From assembly GCF_014696625.1 (NCBI RefSeq), contig NZ_JACJQL010000016.1:1-64000 (forward strand): a stretch of 64,000 bases of DNA, in the 5' to 3' direction. This document shows, one piece after another, positions 51,986 to 60,731 of the stretch. Below the pieces are notes generated by a model. The model ran no database searches and was not told the DNA's origin. It saw nothing but the letters and a program-made list of their open reading frames with translations. The translations under genes and the position numbers were made by a program. This DNA comes from Nostoc parmelioides FACHB-3921 (GTDB taxonomy: Bacteria; Cyanobacteriota; Cyanobacteriia; Cyanobacteriales; Nostocaceae). Positions within the stretch are counted from its first letter, which is position 1, and each line of letters starts with the position of its first letter.

Positions 51986-54900
51986 TCCCCAACTGCTGTT
52001 GATTGAGATAAAAATAATGCCCTCTTCTGGCAATTAATTGATCGTGATTACCGCTTTCGACTAATAAGCCCCGATCTAATACCAGAATTAAGTCTGCGTG
52101 GCGCACGGTGGACAGGCGGTGAGCAATAATGACACTTGTGCGCCCTTTGAGGATGGTTTTGAGGTTGTTTTGAATAATGCGTTCTGATTCGGAATCGAGA
52201 TGGCTTGTGGCTTCATCTAGCAACAATAGGCGGGGGTTTCCTAACAAAGCACGGGCGATCGCTAAACGTTGTCTTTGTCCACCAGACAACATCCCCCCGC
52301 CTTCACCAATTTGGGTTTCATAACCTGCCGGCATTTGTTTAATAAAGTCATCCGCCCCTGCTAAACGAGCAACGGCAATAATTTCTTCTAAGGAAGCCTC
52401 TGGGTGAGCAATGCTGATATTTTCGCGGATTGTGCCGCCAAATAAGAATGTATCTTGGTCTACAACGCCGATTTGTGAACGGAGCGATCGCAGGGCGATA
52501 TTAGTTACATCTTGGGCATCAATGAGAACTTTTCCATCTGTCGGAGGGTATAGACCCAAAATCAGCTTAAATAAAGTGGTTTTGCCGGAACCACTGCGCC
52601 CTACTACAGCCACGGTTTGCTCTGGCTTGATTTCAAAGCTGAGATTTTCTAAAATATTGCGAGCGCTTTCGGGATGATAGCGAAATGTCACGTTTTCAAA
52701 GCGGATATGACCAAGTAAGTTGCTGATAAATTGCCGATGTTGGTGTTGTAAATCTTCCTCTGGTTCTGCCTCTAAAACATCATTAATTCGTTCTGTAGAA
52801 ATTACCACTTCTTGCAATTGATTCCACAAGACTACCAGCCTTTGAAATGGACGGATAATATTACCCAACAACATATTAAAGGCGACTAATTGCCCGATGG
52901 TCAGTTGGTTTTGAATTACTAACCATGCCCCAAACCATAGTAAAATTGTAGTTATCAGAGTTTCTAAGGCAGAACTAAAAATTTGTAATTTGTTACTAAT
53001 TATCTGCCCACTGAAGGTTTTTCTAATAACATTATTCAGCAGTTCTTCCCAATGCCAACGTACTGTTTGTTCAATTGCCATTGAGCGAATTGAGCGAATA
53101 CCAGAAAGCGATTGAATTAGATAACTATTTTCGTTAGCTGTAGCACTAAAAACCTCTCGACTAATGCGGCGTAAAAATGGTGTAGCGATGATTGCCAATA
53201 ACATAAAAGGCGGGACAATCGCTAAACTCATCAATGCCATTGCTGAACTATACCAAAACATCAAAGCTACATAGATAAACACTGTCAACAAATCTAAAAT
53301 GATTGACAATGCTTCCCCAGTTAAAAAGCGTTGAATCTTTTGATTTTCTTGGACGCGAGAAACAATATCCCCGACGTAGCGCGACTCAAAAAACGATAAA
53401 GGTAAACGAAAGGTATGTTTAATAAAACCTACCAGTAAGGATATGCTGATACGATTGGCTGTATGGTCTAACAAATATTGCCTTAGTCCGCTTAGTGCAA
53501 CACGGAATAAGCCAAATATCACCAACCCCAAACCTACTGCATTTAATGTTAAGGTGCTTCCTTGGACAATTACCCTATCTAACAACAATTGAGTAAATAG
53601 GGGTGTGATTAATCCAAACACCTGAATCAATACCGAAGCGCTGAATACCTCTACTAATACTCGTGTGTGGGGTTTGACTAGCTCAAATAGTTGCCAGAAA
53701 GATGTATTTGCTTCTTCGTTTTCTTTGAGGTCGGTTGTCGGTTGCAACAACAAGGCGTAACCAGTCCAACCCGCTTTAAATTCCCCAATACTGAGGTTAC
53801 GTTGACCGATCGCCGGATCACCGACAATTACCTGTTTTTTGTTAATCTCATAAACTACAATATAGTGTTTACCCTCCCAATGAGCGATCGCTGGTAGGGG
53901 TTGTTGTGCCAATTTATCAAAACTAGCTTTTACCGGACGGGTAGTAAAACCAATGGTTTCAGCTGCGGCGGTTAAACCCTTCAAGGATGCACCACTGCGA
54001 TTAACATTAGTTAAATCCCGCAGTCGGTTCACACTCAAACGCTTACCCCAATAGCGACTAATCATCACCAAACAAGACGCACCACAATCAGCCGCACTTT
54101 GTTGTTCAAATATGGGATAGCGCTTAATCAGTCGTCCCCACCAATGACCAACCTGAATACGAGGACTAGGGAAATAAGCTCGGCGTTGTTTTGGCTGTGG
54201 CTGTGGTTCCGGCTCCCTCACCACCGTAGGACGAAGACTCGGTAAAGGCGACTGAGAAGCCTTTTCCCCAATCCCCAGTCCCCAGTCCCCAGTCCCCAAC
54301 TCCGGCCAATATTCCTGTGCTACTTGCCAATTCTCCTGCTTGAGAATGTAAACAATAGCTGATTGTGTTACCCGCCAATTGATCTGCTTTGAATATTGGG
54401 AGATGGTTCCGGGTTGGAATGTGCGTCCGTTATTATTTTCCAATTCTCCGCGACGCAGTATCCACAACTTGGTGTCTGGAAATATCTGTGATGGTAGGGA
54501 GCCAATATCTAAACTATGTCGCTCAAATAAAGCTAAGGCTTTGATTATCTCCTCAACTGAGGGGTTTTGCGGTAACAAAGAGTTTTGACAACACAACACC
54601 AACAAATCCCAAGTTTCGGCGTGTTTTTTCAGGCGATCGCCAACACTGGAATTTTCACCCATCAAATCTTGTAAAATCGTCTGGGGAAGGTAACCCAATT
54701 TCAAGTTCACCGAAGCTCTAGCCACATAAGGAATAAAGTCTGCGTCAGGAAACAGAGTTAATTCCCCAAAGGATGCACCAGTCGAGACGGTCGTAATTAA
54801 GTTGTGAGCGCTATCTAGTAGCCTCACCTTACCCCCAAGAACGATATAAATCCCCGCCGACGCTGTTGCCGCTTGCCAAAATTGTTTGGCGATTGGTGGT

Positions 54901-55013
54901 TCGATGATTTCTAAACCTTGGATGCACTTTTCTAACTCCCTTTCTGACAAAGACTCACCCAATATATGGGTGAGTTGTTCCGCTAAATATTGCCGGGAAA
55001 ACCCTGATGGCAT
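51975..55013 (-). CDS. C39-peptidase ABC exporter with cyclic-nucleotide-binding-like N-terminus (HetC-like)
   Basis: The 1012-residue inner-membrane exporter has an N-terminal cyclic-nucleotide-binding-like barrel (about residues 45-120), a possible second one (about 170-230) and a repeat-encoded linker (239-250). A C39 peptidase follows with catalytic C310 (SAADCGASC), H383 (GKHYIVVY) and D399 (VGDPA), then six membrane helices (about 440-720). The ATPase domain comes last (GRSGSGKTT, LSGGQRQRLAIARAL, LLLLDEATSHLD). The architecture is that of HetC and related cyanobacterial exporters. The peptidase should cut the double-glycine leaders encoded at 43.9-46.0 kb during export. All catalytic residues are intact. 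Confidence 0.94.
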   Translation of the reverse strand: MPSGFSRQYLAEQLTHILGESLSERELEKCIQGLEIIEPPIAKQFWQAATASAGIYIVLGGKVRLLDSAHNLITTVSTGASFGELTLFPDADFIPYVARASVNLKLGYLPQTILQDLMGENSSVGDRLKKHAETWDLLVLCCQNSLLPQNPSVEEIIKALALFERHSLDIGSLPSQIFPDTKLWILRRGELENNNGRTFQPGTISQYSKQINWRVTQSAIVYILKQENWQVAQEYWPELGTGDWGLGIGEKASQSPLPSLRPTVVREPEPQPQPKQRRAYFPSPRIQVGHWWGRLIKRYPIFEQQSAADCGASCLVMISRYWGKRLSVNRLRDLTNVNRSGASLKGLTAAAETIGFTTRPVKASFDKLAQQPLPAIAHWEGKHYIVVYEINKKQVIVGDPAIGQRNLSIGEFKAGWTGYALLLQPTTDLKENEEANTSFWQLFELVKPHTRVLVEVFSASVLIQVFGLITPLFTQLLLDRVIVQGSTLTLNAVGLGLVIFGLFRVALSGLRQYLLDHTANRISISLLVGFIKHTFRLPLSFFESRYVGDIVSRVQENQKIQRFLTGEALSIILDLLTVFIYVALMFWYSSAMALMSLAIVPPFMLLAIIATPFLRRISREVFSATANENSYLIQSLSGIRSIRSMAIEQTVRWHWEELLNNVIRKTFSGQIISNKLQIFSSALETLITTILLWFGAWLVIQNQLTIGQLVAFNMLLGNIIRPFQRLVVLWNQLQEVVISTERINDVLEAEPEEDLQHQHRQFISNLLGHIRFENVTFRYHPESARNILENLSFEIKPEQTVAVVGRSGSGKTTLFKLILGLYPPTDGKVLIDAQDVTNIALRSLRSQIGVVDQDTFLFGGTIRENISIAHPEASLEEIIAVARLAGADDFIKQMPAGYETQIGEGGGMLSGGQRQRLAIARALLGNPRLLLLDEATSHLDSESERIIQNNLKTILKGRTSVIIAHRLSTVRHADLILVLDRGLLVESGNHDQLIARRGHYFYLNQQQLGSES
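54262..54300. repeat. Heptamer repeat inside the exporter gene
   Basis: CCCCAGT units are repeated about four times in frame and encode GTGDWGLGIGE (residues 240-250) between the N-terminal regulatory region and the C39 domain. Confidence 0.85.
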
Positions 55014-55179
55014 TTCCCCACCTCCAACCCCAAGGGGGAATTCAAAATTTAATAGGACTTATACACCCAGATTTTCTGTTGAAGCTGGGTGTAGGGGTGT
55101 GAGGGTATAGGGGTGTAAAACATTTATTTTGAATTTTGAATTTTGAATTTTGAATTGATTCATACCCCTGTACCCCTAA
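55014..55179. repeat. Repeat-filled spacer upstream of the exporter gene
   Basis: It contains GGGTGTAGGGGTGTGAGGGT units and five TTTTGAA/ATTTTGAATTTTGAATT units. The exporter promoter or read-through from the HTH gene must cross it. Confidence 0.7.
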
Positions 55180-55770
55180 TTACGAATTAAAAGACCAATT
55201 AAGACTAGGTTCGGATGTGGTTTTTAAGTCGCCAATTGTAATTGCAGCATCCTCCGGAGAATTAGTTTCTTTCGGCTGGGAACCTTTGCGTTTAGTGGAA
55301 AGTCCCATTTGTTTAAGCAGGCGATTAATGTGGCGATCGCTAATTTCAATGCCTAATTCTGAAGCTAAATGTTTGCTTAACCATTGAGCCGTCCAGTGAG
55401 TAAAAGCATACCCATAATCACGAGGGCTATTACTTACTAACTCTCTTAATCTTTCCAGATATTGAGTATTAACAATCTTCGGTCTACCTATGGGACGTTC
55501 ATTCCATTTATGAGCTAAACCAGCTTCGGCTAAACCAATCCAATAACGAGCCATTTCTTGGGAACAACCCAATATTTCACAGATTTGAGTCTGAGATTTA
55601 CCAACATCAGCCATCAACATAATTTCAATGCGGCGGCGATATTCTGGCTGTAAATTGTTTTGTAAATGTTTGAGTAAAGCCTTCCTTTGAAAAGGCGTTA
55701 AAAACTTGCTCTCTTGGTTTTCATAAATAGCAAAAACTGTTTCTTGATTAAAACTGTGTGACATAATCAT
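55180..55770 (-). CDS. HTH protein related to the DNA-binding part of IS630-type transposases
   Basis: The 196-residue protein has a first HTH (SQTQICEILGCSQEMARYWI, about residues 74-93) and a winged HTH_33-like second motif (THWTAQWLSKHLASELGIEI, SDRHINRLLKQMGLSTKRKG, about 124-163), as in the N-terminal half of IS630-family transposases. There is no DDE nuclease domain, no terminal repeat nearby, and the C-terminus is a normal tail. It directly precedes the exporter gene on the same strand. I infer a domesticated regulator of the export genes. A truncated transposase remains possible. Confidence 0.72.
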   Translation of the reverse strand: MIMSHSFNQETVFAIYENQESKFLTPFQRKALLKHLQNNLQPEYRRRIEIMLMADVGKSQTQICEILGCSQEMARYWIGLAEAGLAHKWNERPIGRPKIVNTQYLERLRELVSNSPRDYGYAFTHWTAQWLSKHLASELGIEISDRHINRLLKQMGLSTKRKGSQPKETNSPEDAAITIGDLKTTSEPSLNWSFNS

Positions 55771-57130
55771 TACCAGTTGCTGTCTAATGTGAAACTGCGA
55801 TAAACTTGTGTATTACAACTAAAAAATTAGTTGCAAAATTAATTTCTCATCAGTATCCGATGATGAGTGTCTACCCCCCTATCTAAGAAGATTAAGGCGG
55901 CTATTTATCAACATTTAGTACTCAGAATCTAGTAGCCATAGCAGTTGTAATATCGATACTCCCACCTCGCTTCTAACGATTCACAACTAACAACTGACAC
56001 GCGCAGCGCAGTAAGATTCCTTATCCAGTAGTAGTCAGCAAACCTAACAAAATATGCTATCAGCATATATGTCGTATCTCCCGATAAACAGCATTATCTG
56101 GTAAAACACCTAGAACGAATTAGTTTTGCACTGGTTAATTGGAATAAATCGGACGTTTTTCTGAAGCTTGGTGTAATACTGGTATTTTTCTCGCCGATAA
56201 TTTTCTAAAGTTTAATACTCAAGTCTGATTTTTAGGATGTTACTGAACTTTGCAATTTTAGTTCAGAGGTAAGCCTCTCTATCTTTAAACTTAGTTTTTT
56301 AGAGACTAATGAGAGGTTAAAGCCTGTTATACATAGGAATAAAAAACATATGCAGCTAGGTATAAGTGTAAACAATGTTGTTTACATTCACCTAACAATA
56401 ATTGTTTTCAGCAGTAGAATCTGATGTGCCTGGAGTTAATTAAAAGACTAAATTCTCTTAACAGTGACAGTGATTTAATTTAGTTTTTTACACCACTGTT
56501 ATTCTTTTAAGAATTTTTCATCATATAGTCAATAGTTTTCATTGAAAAACTTAAAACTTCATCAAATCTTTATATTAACCATGTAAAGAATAAATATTGC
56601 TTATTGGTTATGATAAAAGTTTGAATATTAGATGAGTTTTACTTTTACTTTGCGGACAAAAATTTAAACTTAATAACTTCATTTTTTATTGGATTTCTTC
56701 TAATTCAAGATAATAATTATAAAAATAATAAGCGGACATACATCTACCTTGAGCAGGAAATATATCGGATTCACATTTGATTTCCAAAATGTCCTTAGGG
56801 TGAGCAATACTTACACTCATTAAGCAGTAATTTTACAGTAAATTTTATTAAATTTACTGTAACATAACTACTGAAACAATTATTTTTATACCGAGGAAAA
56901 TAATTAAAATTATAACCGTATATATCTTTACAAAAAAATAAGCAAATAAATTATATCAGTTATAATTTTGTCATTATCACTACAAAAATTTAATTATTTA
57001 CCCTGTTCTACTTAACTTGCCGTAGGGTACTTGATATTTTGAATTGGCATTAGGTAATTTTTCAAAAGATAATATAAAGCTTGATGATTTATACTTTTAC
57101 TGAAATATATTTGGTTTCCCAGAGGAGTTT
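55771..57130. other. 1.36-kb AT-rich region without a supportable gene
   Basis: No open frame with coding character or double-glycine leader is found on either strand. Small features are a palindrome ATATGCTATCAGCATAT near 56054 and a weak hairpin ACTAAATT...AATTTAGT with T-runs on both sides near 56442-56490. AT content rises strongly after 56500. Promoters for the leftward HTH gene should be at its left end. Confidence 0.55.
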
Positions 57131-57889
57131 TCAATATTCTTGTAATTGATTTTCCAAGGATGAATTCAAAATCTTATTTAGTTCAGTAATCAACCATTGA
57201 TTAAACATATTATTGAGAATTTCTTGATATCGTTCCCCCGTTAATTCAGCAGGTATAAATTCCTCCACCATAAATAAGTGATAACCTTGGTCAGTTTGCA
57301 GGGGACTTATTAACTGTTTAGGAGATGTTCTAAAGATAACTGTGGCTACATTTACAGGGAGAGAAAATCGGTAAACTTTGCCTTCATAACCGCATCTTTG
57401 TCTGCGAACAGCGTCAATATCATATAAATATGCAGCCTCATAGAAACTAATTTCTTCATCTTCTATTTGGTAGTAAATTTCTTGAGCGAGTTTTTCCGAA
57501 TTGACAATAATTTGATAGAGACTAACTTGCTCAAACTCCAGTTGATTTTGAATAAAAAAAGCTTCTACTTTATCAGCAAATAAGAAATGAGCTAACTTTT
57601 GAGATAACAAGCGATCGCGGATACCCATTTCCCAATCCTCAGGGGAAGCCAACTGATCTGTCAACCACGCCAGAGTATCTGCGGCTTTCTCTAAACGCTT
57701 TTCCCGACGCTGGCGGTTAGCCTCAGCCTCAATTTCTTCTGTTGTCACCGTGATTCCCCTAGCCTCAGCCACCTGCAAAATCAACCGTTGAAATAAGATT
57801 TTCTGATATACCTCCTTCAACTGCATATTTTTTTTGAGGAAGTTGACAATTTCCTCAGGTGCAATAAATACTTTGGTTAAATCACTCAT
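57131..57889 (-). CDS. Second PpiC/SurA-like isomerase family protein
   Basis: The 252-residue protein is a paralogue of the one at 49363-50139. It has the same layout and matching blocks (LAHFLFADKVEAFFIQNQLE; SFYEAAYLYD; GYEGKVYRFSLPVNVATVIF; GYHLFMVEEFIPAELTGERY). It shares an N-terminal helical part with TTEEIEAEA, and no signal peptide is seen. It lies beyond the 1.36-kb AT-rich gap on the same strand as the export genes, so it may be an outlying member of the same system. Confidence 0.82.
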   Translation of the reverse strand: MSDLTKVFIAPEEIVNFLKKNMQLKEVYQKILFQRLILQVAEARGITVTTEEIEAEANRQRREKRLEKAADTLAWLTDQLASPEDWEMGIRDRLLSQKLAHFLFADKVEAFFIQNQLEFEQVSLYQIIVNSEKLAQEIYYQIEDEEISFYEAAYLYDIDAVRRQRCGYEGKVYRFSLPVNVATVIFRTSPKQLISPLQTDQGYHLFMVEEFIPAELTGERYQEILNNMFNQWLITELNKILNSSLENQLQEY

Positions 57890-57910
57890 TGATGTAATTA
57901 GAAACTAATA

Positions 57911-57972
57911 AGGGCTGTTAACAGTCAACAGTCCTCACGATGAATTGTGCAACTTAAAAGCAGAATAGCTTA
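57911..57972. repeat. Foldback repeat, inverted partial copy
   Basis: AGGGCTGTTAACAGTCAACA, TCCTCACGATGAATTGTGCA and ACTTAAAAGCAGAATAGCTTA are the reverse-complement of the left half of the 17395 element. Confidence 0.75.
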
Positions 57973-58013
57973 GTTATTAGCCAGTAGTTATCTTCTCTCT
58001 CCCTTCTTAACAC

Positions 58014-58054
58014 ATAAAAAAGCTGGAGGCTAATTAATCGGGTTAGCTTCCAGC
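58014..58054 (-). terminator. Strong leftward terminator
   Basis: GCTGGAGGCTAA (58022-58033) pairs with TTAGCTTCCAGC (58043-58054), 11 of 12 plus one G-U. On the reverse strand it is followed by a TTTTTT run. It ends the transcript of the region 58142-58462. Confidence 0.9.
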
Positions 58055-58141
58055 AGTTTTAAGAGTTGCTGTATAAATTACAAATTTATCTAGCAGAGGT
58101 AATCCTATCTGGTAGGACGAGGATTACTGAATTTTAAAAGG

Positions 58142-58462
58142 TTAAGAACTATAAGTTCTACCAGCTACGACAACAATCAAACCACCACTTTTATTCTTTT
58201 GTCTTGCTACTTTTGGTTTGGTTCAAGCAACACCATCCCCAGTATAGAAAGTTTACTAAAGTCCTCACCACCATATGAGAACTCGATATAGAGCATTAAA
58301 GTTAACATTGGTAGGTGCCAGCAAACCAATCTTAATCCTTGCTCAACTTTCTCGAAAAAAGAACCGTTAGTAATAGTTAGCTTGTCCGTCTTGCTGTAGG
58401 ATTTATTCAATTCCCCAAACACTAAGTGCTTCAGCAATAGCACTCAGTTTTGTAGGTTTCAT
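58142..58462 (-). pseudogene. Possible decayed small gene with frameshifts
   Basis: Three out-of-phase open stretches follow each other on the reverse strand: MKPTKLSAIAEALSVWGIE (58462), then GELNKSYSKTDKLTITNG through FSYGGEDFSKLSILGM (stop at 58207), then KSGGLIVVVAGRTYSS (stop at 58142). A strong terminator lies downstream. Together they look like one gene broken by two frameshifts. None of the pieces is a family I recognise. Confidence 0.35.
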
Positions 58463-58571
58463 AATTAGATAATCATTGATACAATCAACGACCTCTATTT
58501 GAGTAGCTATATTTAATGTATAGGATTCCACTACTGAAAATTTGCCATTTTGGCAGAATTTAGTAATTAAT

Positions 58572-59663
58572 TTACATCTTCTGTAAAACTTGCCGAATGT
58601 GATCTGATGTCACCTCGTCAGTAACTGTCACTACACCAATTTGAGTCGGTAAAACAAACCGTACTTTACCATCTTTGACCTTTTTATCTAATTGCAATGC
58701 CTCAATAATCCCTTCAATATCTAATCCGGCTGGTAACTTTGTCGGTAAACCCGCTTTTTCAATCAGGGCATTTTGACGGTCTGCATCTGCTTGTTGCCAC
58801 AGTCCTAAATTTACAGCAATTTGCCCAGCCGCTACCATGCCGATACCTACCGCTTCACCATGTTTGAGTAGCCGATAGTTAGTTAAGCTTTCCACCGCAT
58901 GACCAACAGTGTGTCCGTAATTCAAAATCGCTCTTAGTCCACCTTCTTTCTCATCTTTGCCGACAACATCAGCTTTGGCTTGACATGAACGAGTTAAGAT
59001 AGCATCCATCAATTCTGGTTTGATGTAACGCAATTGGTCGAGGCGTTTACTCTGTTCCAACTGGTTGAATAATTCTGCATCCCAAATCACGCCATATTTA
59101 ATTACTTCTGCCATTCCCGCCCGCAATTCCCGTACAGGCAAGGTTTTTAGCACTTGAGTGTCAATTAACACAAATCGCGGCTGATGGAACGCACCAATCA
59201 AGTTTTTGCCGTGGGGATGATTCACACCTGTCTTACCACCAATAGCCGAATCTACCATTGCTAATAGTGTGGTAGGGACTTGCACCACATTAATCCCTCG
59301 TAGCCAAGTAGCGGCGGCGAAGCCAGTCATATCACCAATCACCCCTCCCCCCAAAGCCACCATCGTTGAGGAGCGTTCTAGGCGATTTTCTAGGGCTATA
59401 TCGTAGAGTTTTTGAATAGAGTTAAGGGTTTTGTAGCGTTCCCCGGCTGGTAAGCAATAACTGGCTACTTGAAATCCAGCAGCTTCTAAGGAATCAACAG
59501 CAATTTTGCCAAAATGCTTAAAAATCGTGGGATTAGAAACCAGTAATACTTTTTTGCCCAGTTTTAACCCAGCCAAGCTTTGACCAATCTGATCTAAACT
59601 TGCAGGTGCGATCGCAATCTCATAAGACTGCGTTGGTAGATTCACATTAATTACAGAAGTCAT
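58572..59663 (-). CDS. aroB: 3-dehydroquinate synthase
   Basis: The 363-residue NAD- and zinc-dependent cytosolic enzyme makes dehydroquinate from DAHP in the shikimate pathway. The NAD segment [20 protein letters not shown] and [13 protein letters not shown] are diagnostic. The metal ligands are in [16 protein letters not shown] and [11 protein letters not shown]. Full length, monocistronic. Confidence 0.96.
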   Translation of the reverse strand: MTSVINVNLPTQSYEIAIAPASLDQIGQSLAGLKLGKKVLLVSNPTIFKHFGKIAVDSLEAAGFQVASYCLPAGERYKTLNSIQKLYDIALENRLERSSTMVALGGGVIGDMTGFAAATWLRGINVVQVPTTLLAMVDSAIGGKTGVNHPHGKNLIGAFHQPRFVLIDTQVLKTLPVRELRAGMAEVIKYGVIWDAELFNQLEQSKRLDQLRYIKPELMDAILTRSCQAKADVVGKDEKEGGLRAILNYGHTVGHAVESLTNYRLLKHGEAVGIGMVAAGQIAVNLGLWQQADADRQNALIEKAGLPTKLPAGLDIEGIIEALQLDKKVKDGKVRFVLPTQIGVVTVTDEVTSDHIRQVLQKM

Positions 59664-59734
59664 TACCCAAACCCCAACAAGCGCCGTGGGCTGTATTCTA
59701 CCTCATTCTGGTCAGGAGATGGGATGACATATCT

Positions 59735-60337
59735 TTATTTCCAAACTTCAGTTAAGTCCAACACAAATCCCGATAAGACATTTTCCCCTGACAAATTGGC
59801 AGGATGATTAAGAATTTCTACATCTTGACCTGGGCGATAAACTTCTACTTGTCGATTTTTGCGGTCAATTAACCAACCTAAACGCGCGCCATTGTCGATG
59901 TATTCTCTCATCTTGGCGCGTAATTTTTCTATAGAGTCATTCTTAGAACGTAGTTCCAGCACAAAATCAGGACATATCGGGGCAAAAGTCTCTTGTTGTT
60001 CTATACTTAGGGCATCCCATCGGTCTTGACGTATCCAGGACGCATCAGGAGAGCGATCGCTACCGTTGGGAAGATGAAAACCGCTTGAAGAGTCAAAAAC
60101 CACTCCTAACTTAGCTTGGCGATTCCATAACCATAGTTGGGCGTTAATATCCGAATTTCTACACCCTGTATCGCTCCCAGTTGGAGGCATAACAATTAAC
60201 TCACCCGTAGCAGTTCGTTCTAATTGTAAATCTCTGTTAGCCAGTGCTAACTGTACAAATTGTTCGTGGGAGACTGTCAGCGTTAGTGTAGGTGGAATAT
60301 TGACAGCAAGAGTCGGGGATAAGTCAGTTTTTGTCAT
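59735..60337 (-). CDS. Uma2 family (DUF820) endonuclease-like protein
   Basis: The 200-residue protein matches the Uma2 family, very abundant in cyanobacteria, with a PD-(D/E)XK-type core. RSPDASWIRQDRW carries the first aspartate and PDFVLELRSKND gives the E-x-K-like pair (ELRSK, here with R at one position). GYxVDLTEVW-like ending (GFVLDLTEVWK) is typical. The biological role of the family is unknown. Confidence 0.88.
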   Translation of the reverse strand: MTKTDLSPTLAVNIPPTLTLTVSHEQFVQLALANRDLQLERTATGELIVMPPTGSDTGCRNSDINAQLWLWNRQAKLGVVFDSSSGFHLPNGSDRSPDASWIRQDRWDALSIEQQETFAPICPDFVLELRSKNDSIEKLRAKMREYIDNGARLGWLIDRKNRQVEVYRPGQDVEILNHPANLSGENVLSGFVLDLTEVWK

Positions 60338-60569
60338 TGTTCCGTCCTGAAACTGGAACCAAAATATTAGTCTTCTAGTTAGTTCCAGATTAGCATTTAC
60401 GCCAGATTTTCTTAGGGACTGGGGATTGGGCGAAAATCTTGGAGTAAGTTCTCCCCCTGCCTCCCCTGCCTCCCCTGCTCCCCTGCTCCCCTGCCCCCCT
60501 GCCTCTTTTGACCAGTGACCAAAATTTAATGATTCAATAGAGTTAGTAGAATATTGTGGAGAAAAATAA
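60338..60569. other. Spacer upstream of petL with C-rich repeats
   Basis: CCCCTGCCTCCCCTGCTCCC units are repeated at about 60460-60505, the same motif as in the interior of the 24610 element. The petL promoter and GGAG ribosome site follow. Confidence 0.65.
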
Positions 60570-60665
60570 ATGTTGGCAATAGTAGCTTATATCGGCTTTT
60601 TGGCTTTGTTCACTGGCATAGCTGCTGGTCTGCTGTTTGGTTTACGCTCTGCGAAGATACTGTAG
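60570..60665 (+). CDS. petL: Cytochrome b6f complex subunit PetL (31 aa)
   Basis: The frame encodes a single-helix protein starting [20 protein letters not shown] and ending LRSAKIL, which matches PetL (subunit VI) of the cytochrome b6f complex in Nostoc-type cyanobacteria. It stabilises the dimeric complex in the thylakoid membrane. The ATG follows a GGAG motif at 60558-60561. It is easily missed because of its size. Confidence 0.9.
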
Positions 60666-60676
60666 TGTAAAAAAAT

Positions 60677-60709
60677 AGACTCCCGACTTCTTCAAGAAGT
60701 CGGGAGTCT
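60677..60709. terminator. Hairpin terminator between petL and bioB
   Basis: AGACTCCCGACTTCTT pairs perfectly (16 bp) with AAGAAGTCGGGAGTCT around a single C. On the reverse strand it is followed by ATTTTTTT, so it terminates bioB, and it may also stop petL. Confidence 0.92.
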
Positions 60710-60731
60710 GGAAGTCGGGAATCTGAAGCGA

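Noticed and set aside
51975..55013. Calling the exporter hetC itself
   Set aside because: The architecture matches HetC, but HlyD and PPIase partners and nearby double-glycine peptides point to a paralogue for peptide export. Sequence search would be needed to claim orthology.
55180..55770. Active IS630-type transposase
   Set aside because: There is no DDE catalytic domain and no terminal inverted repeats were seen around the gene.
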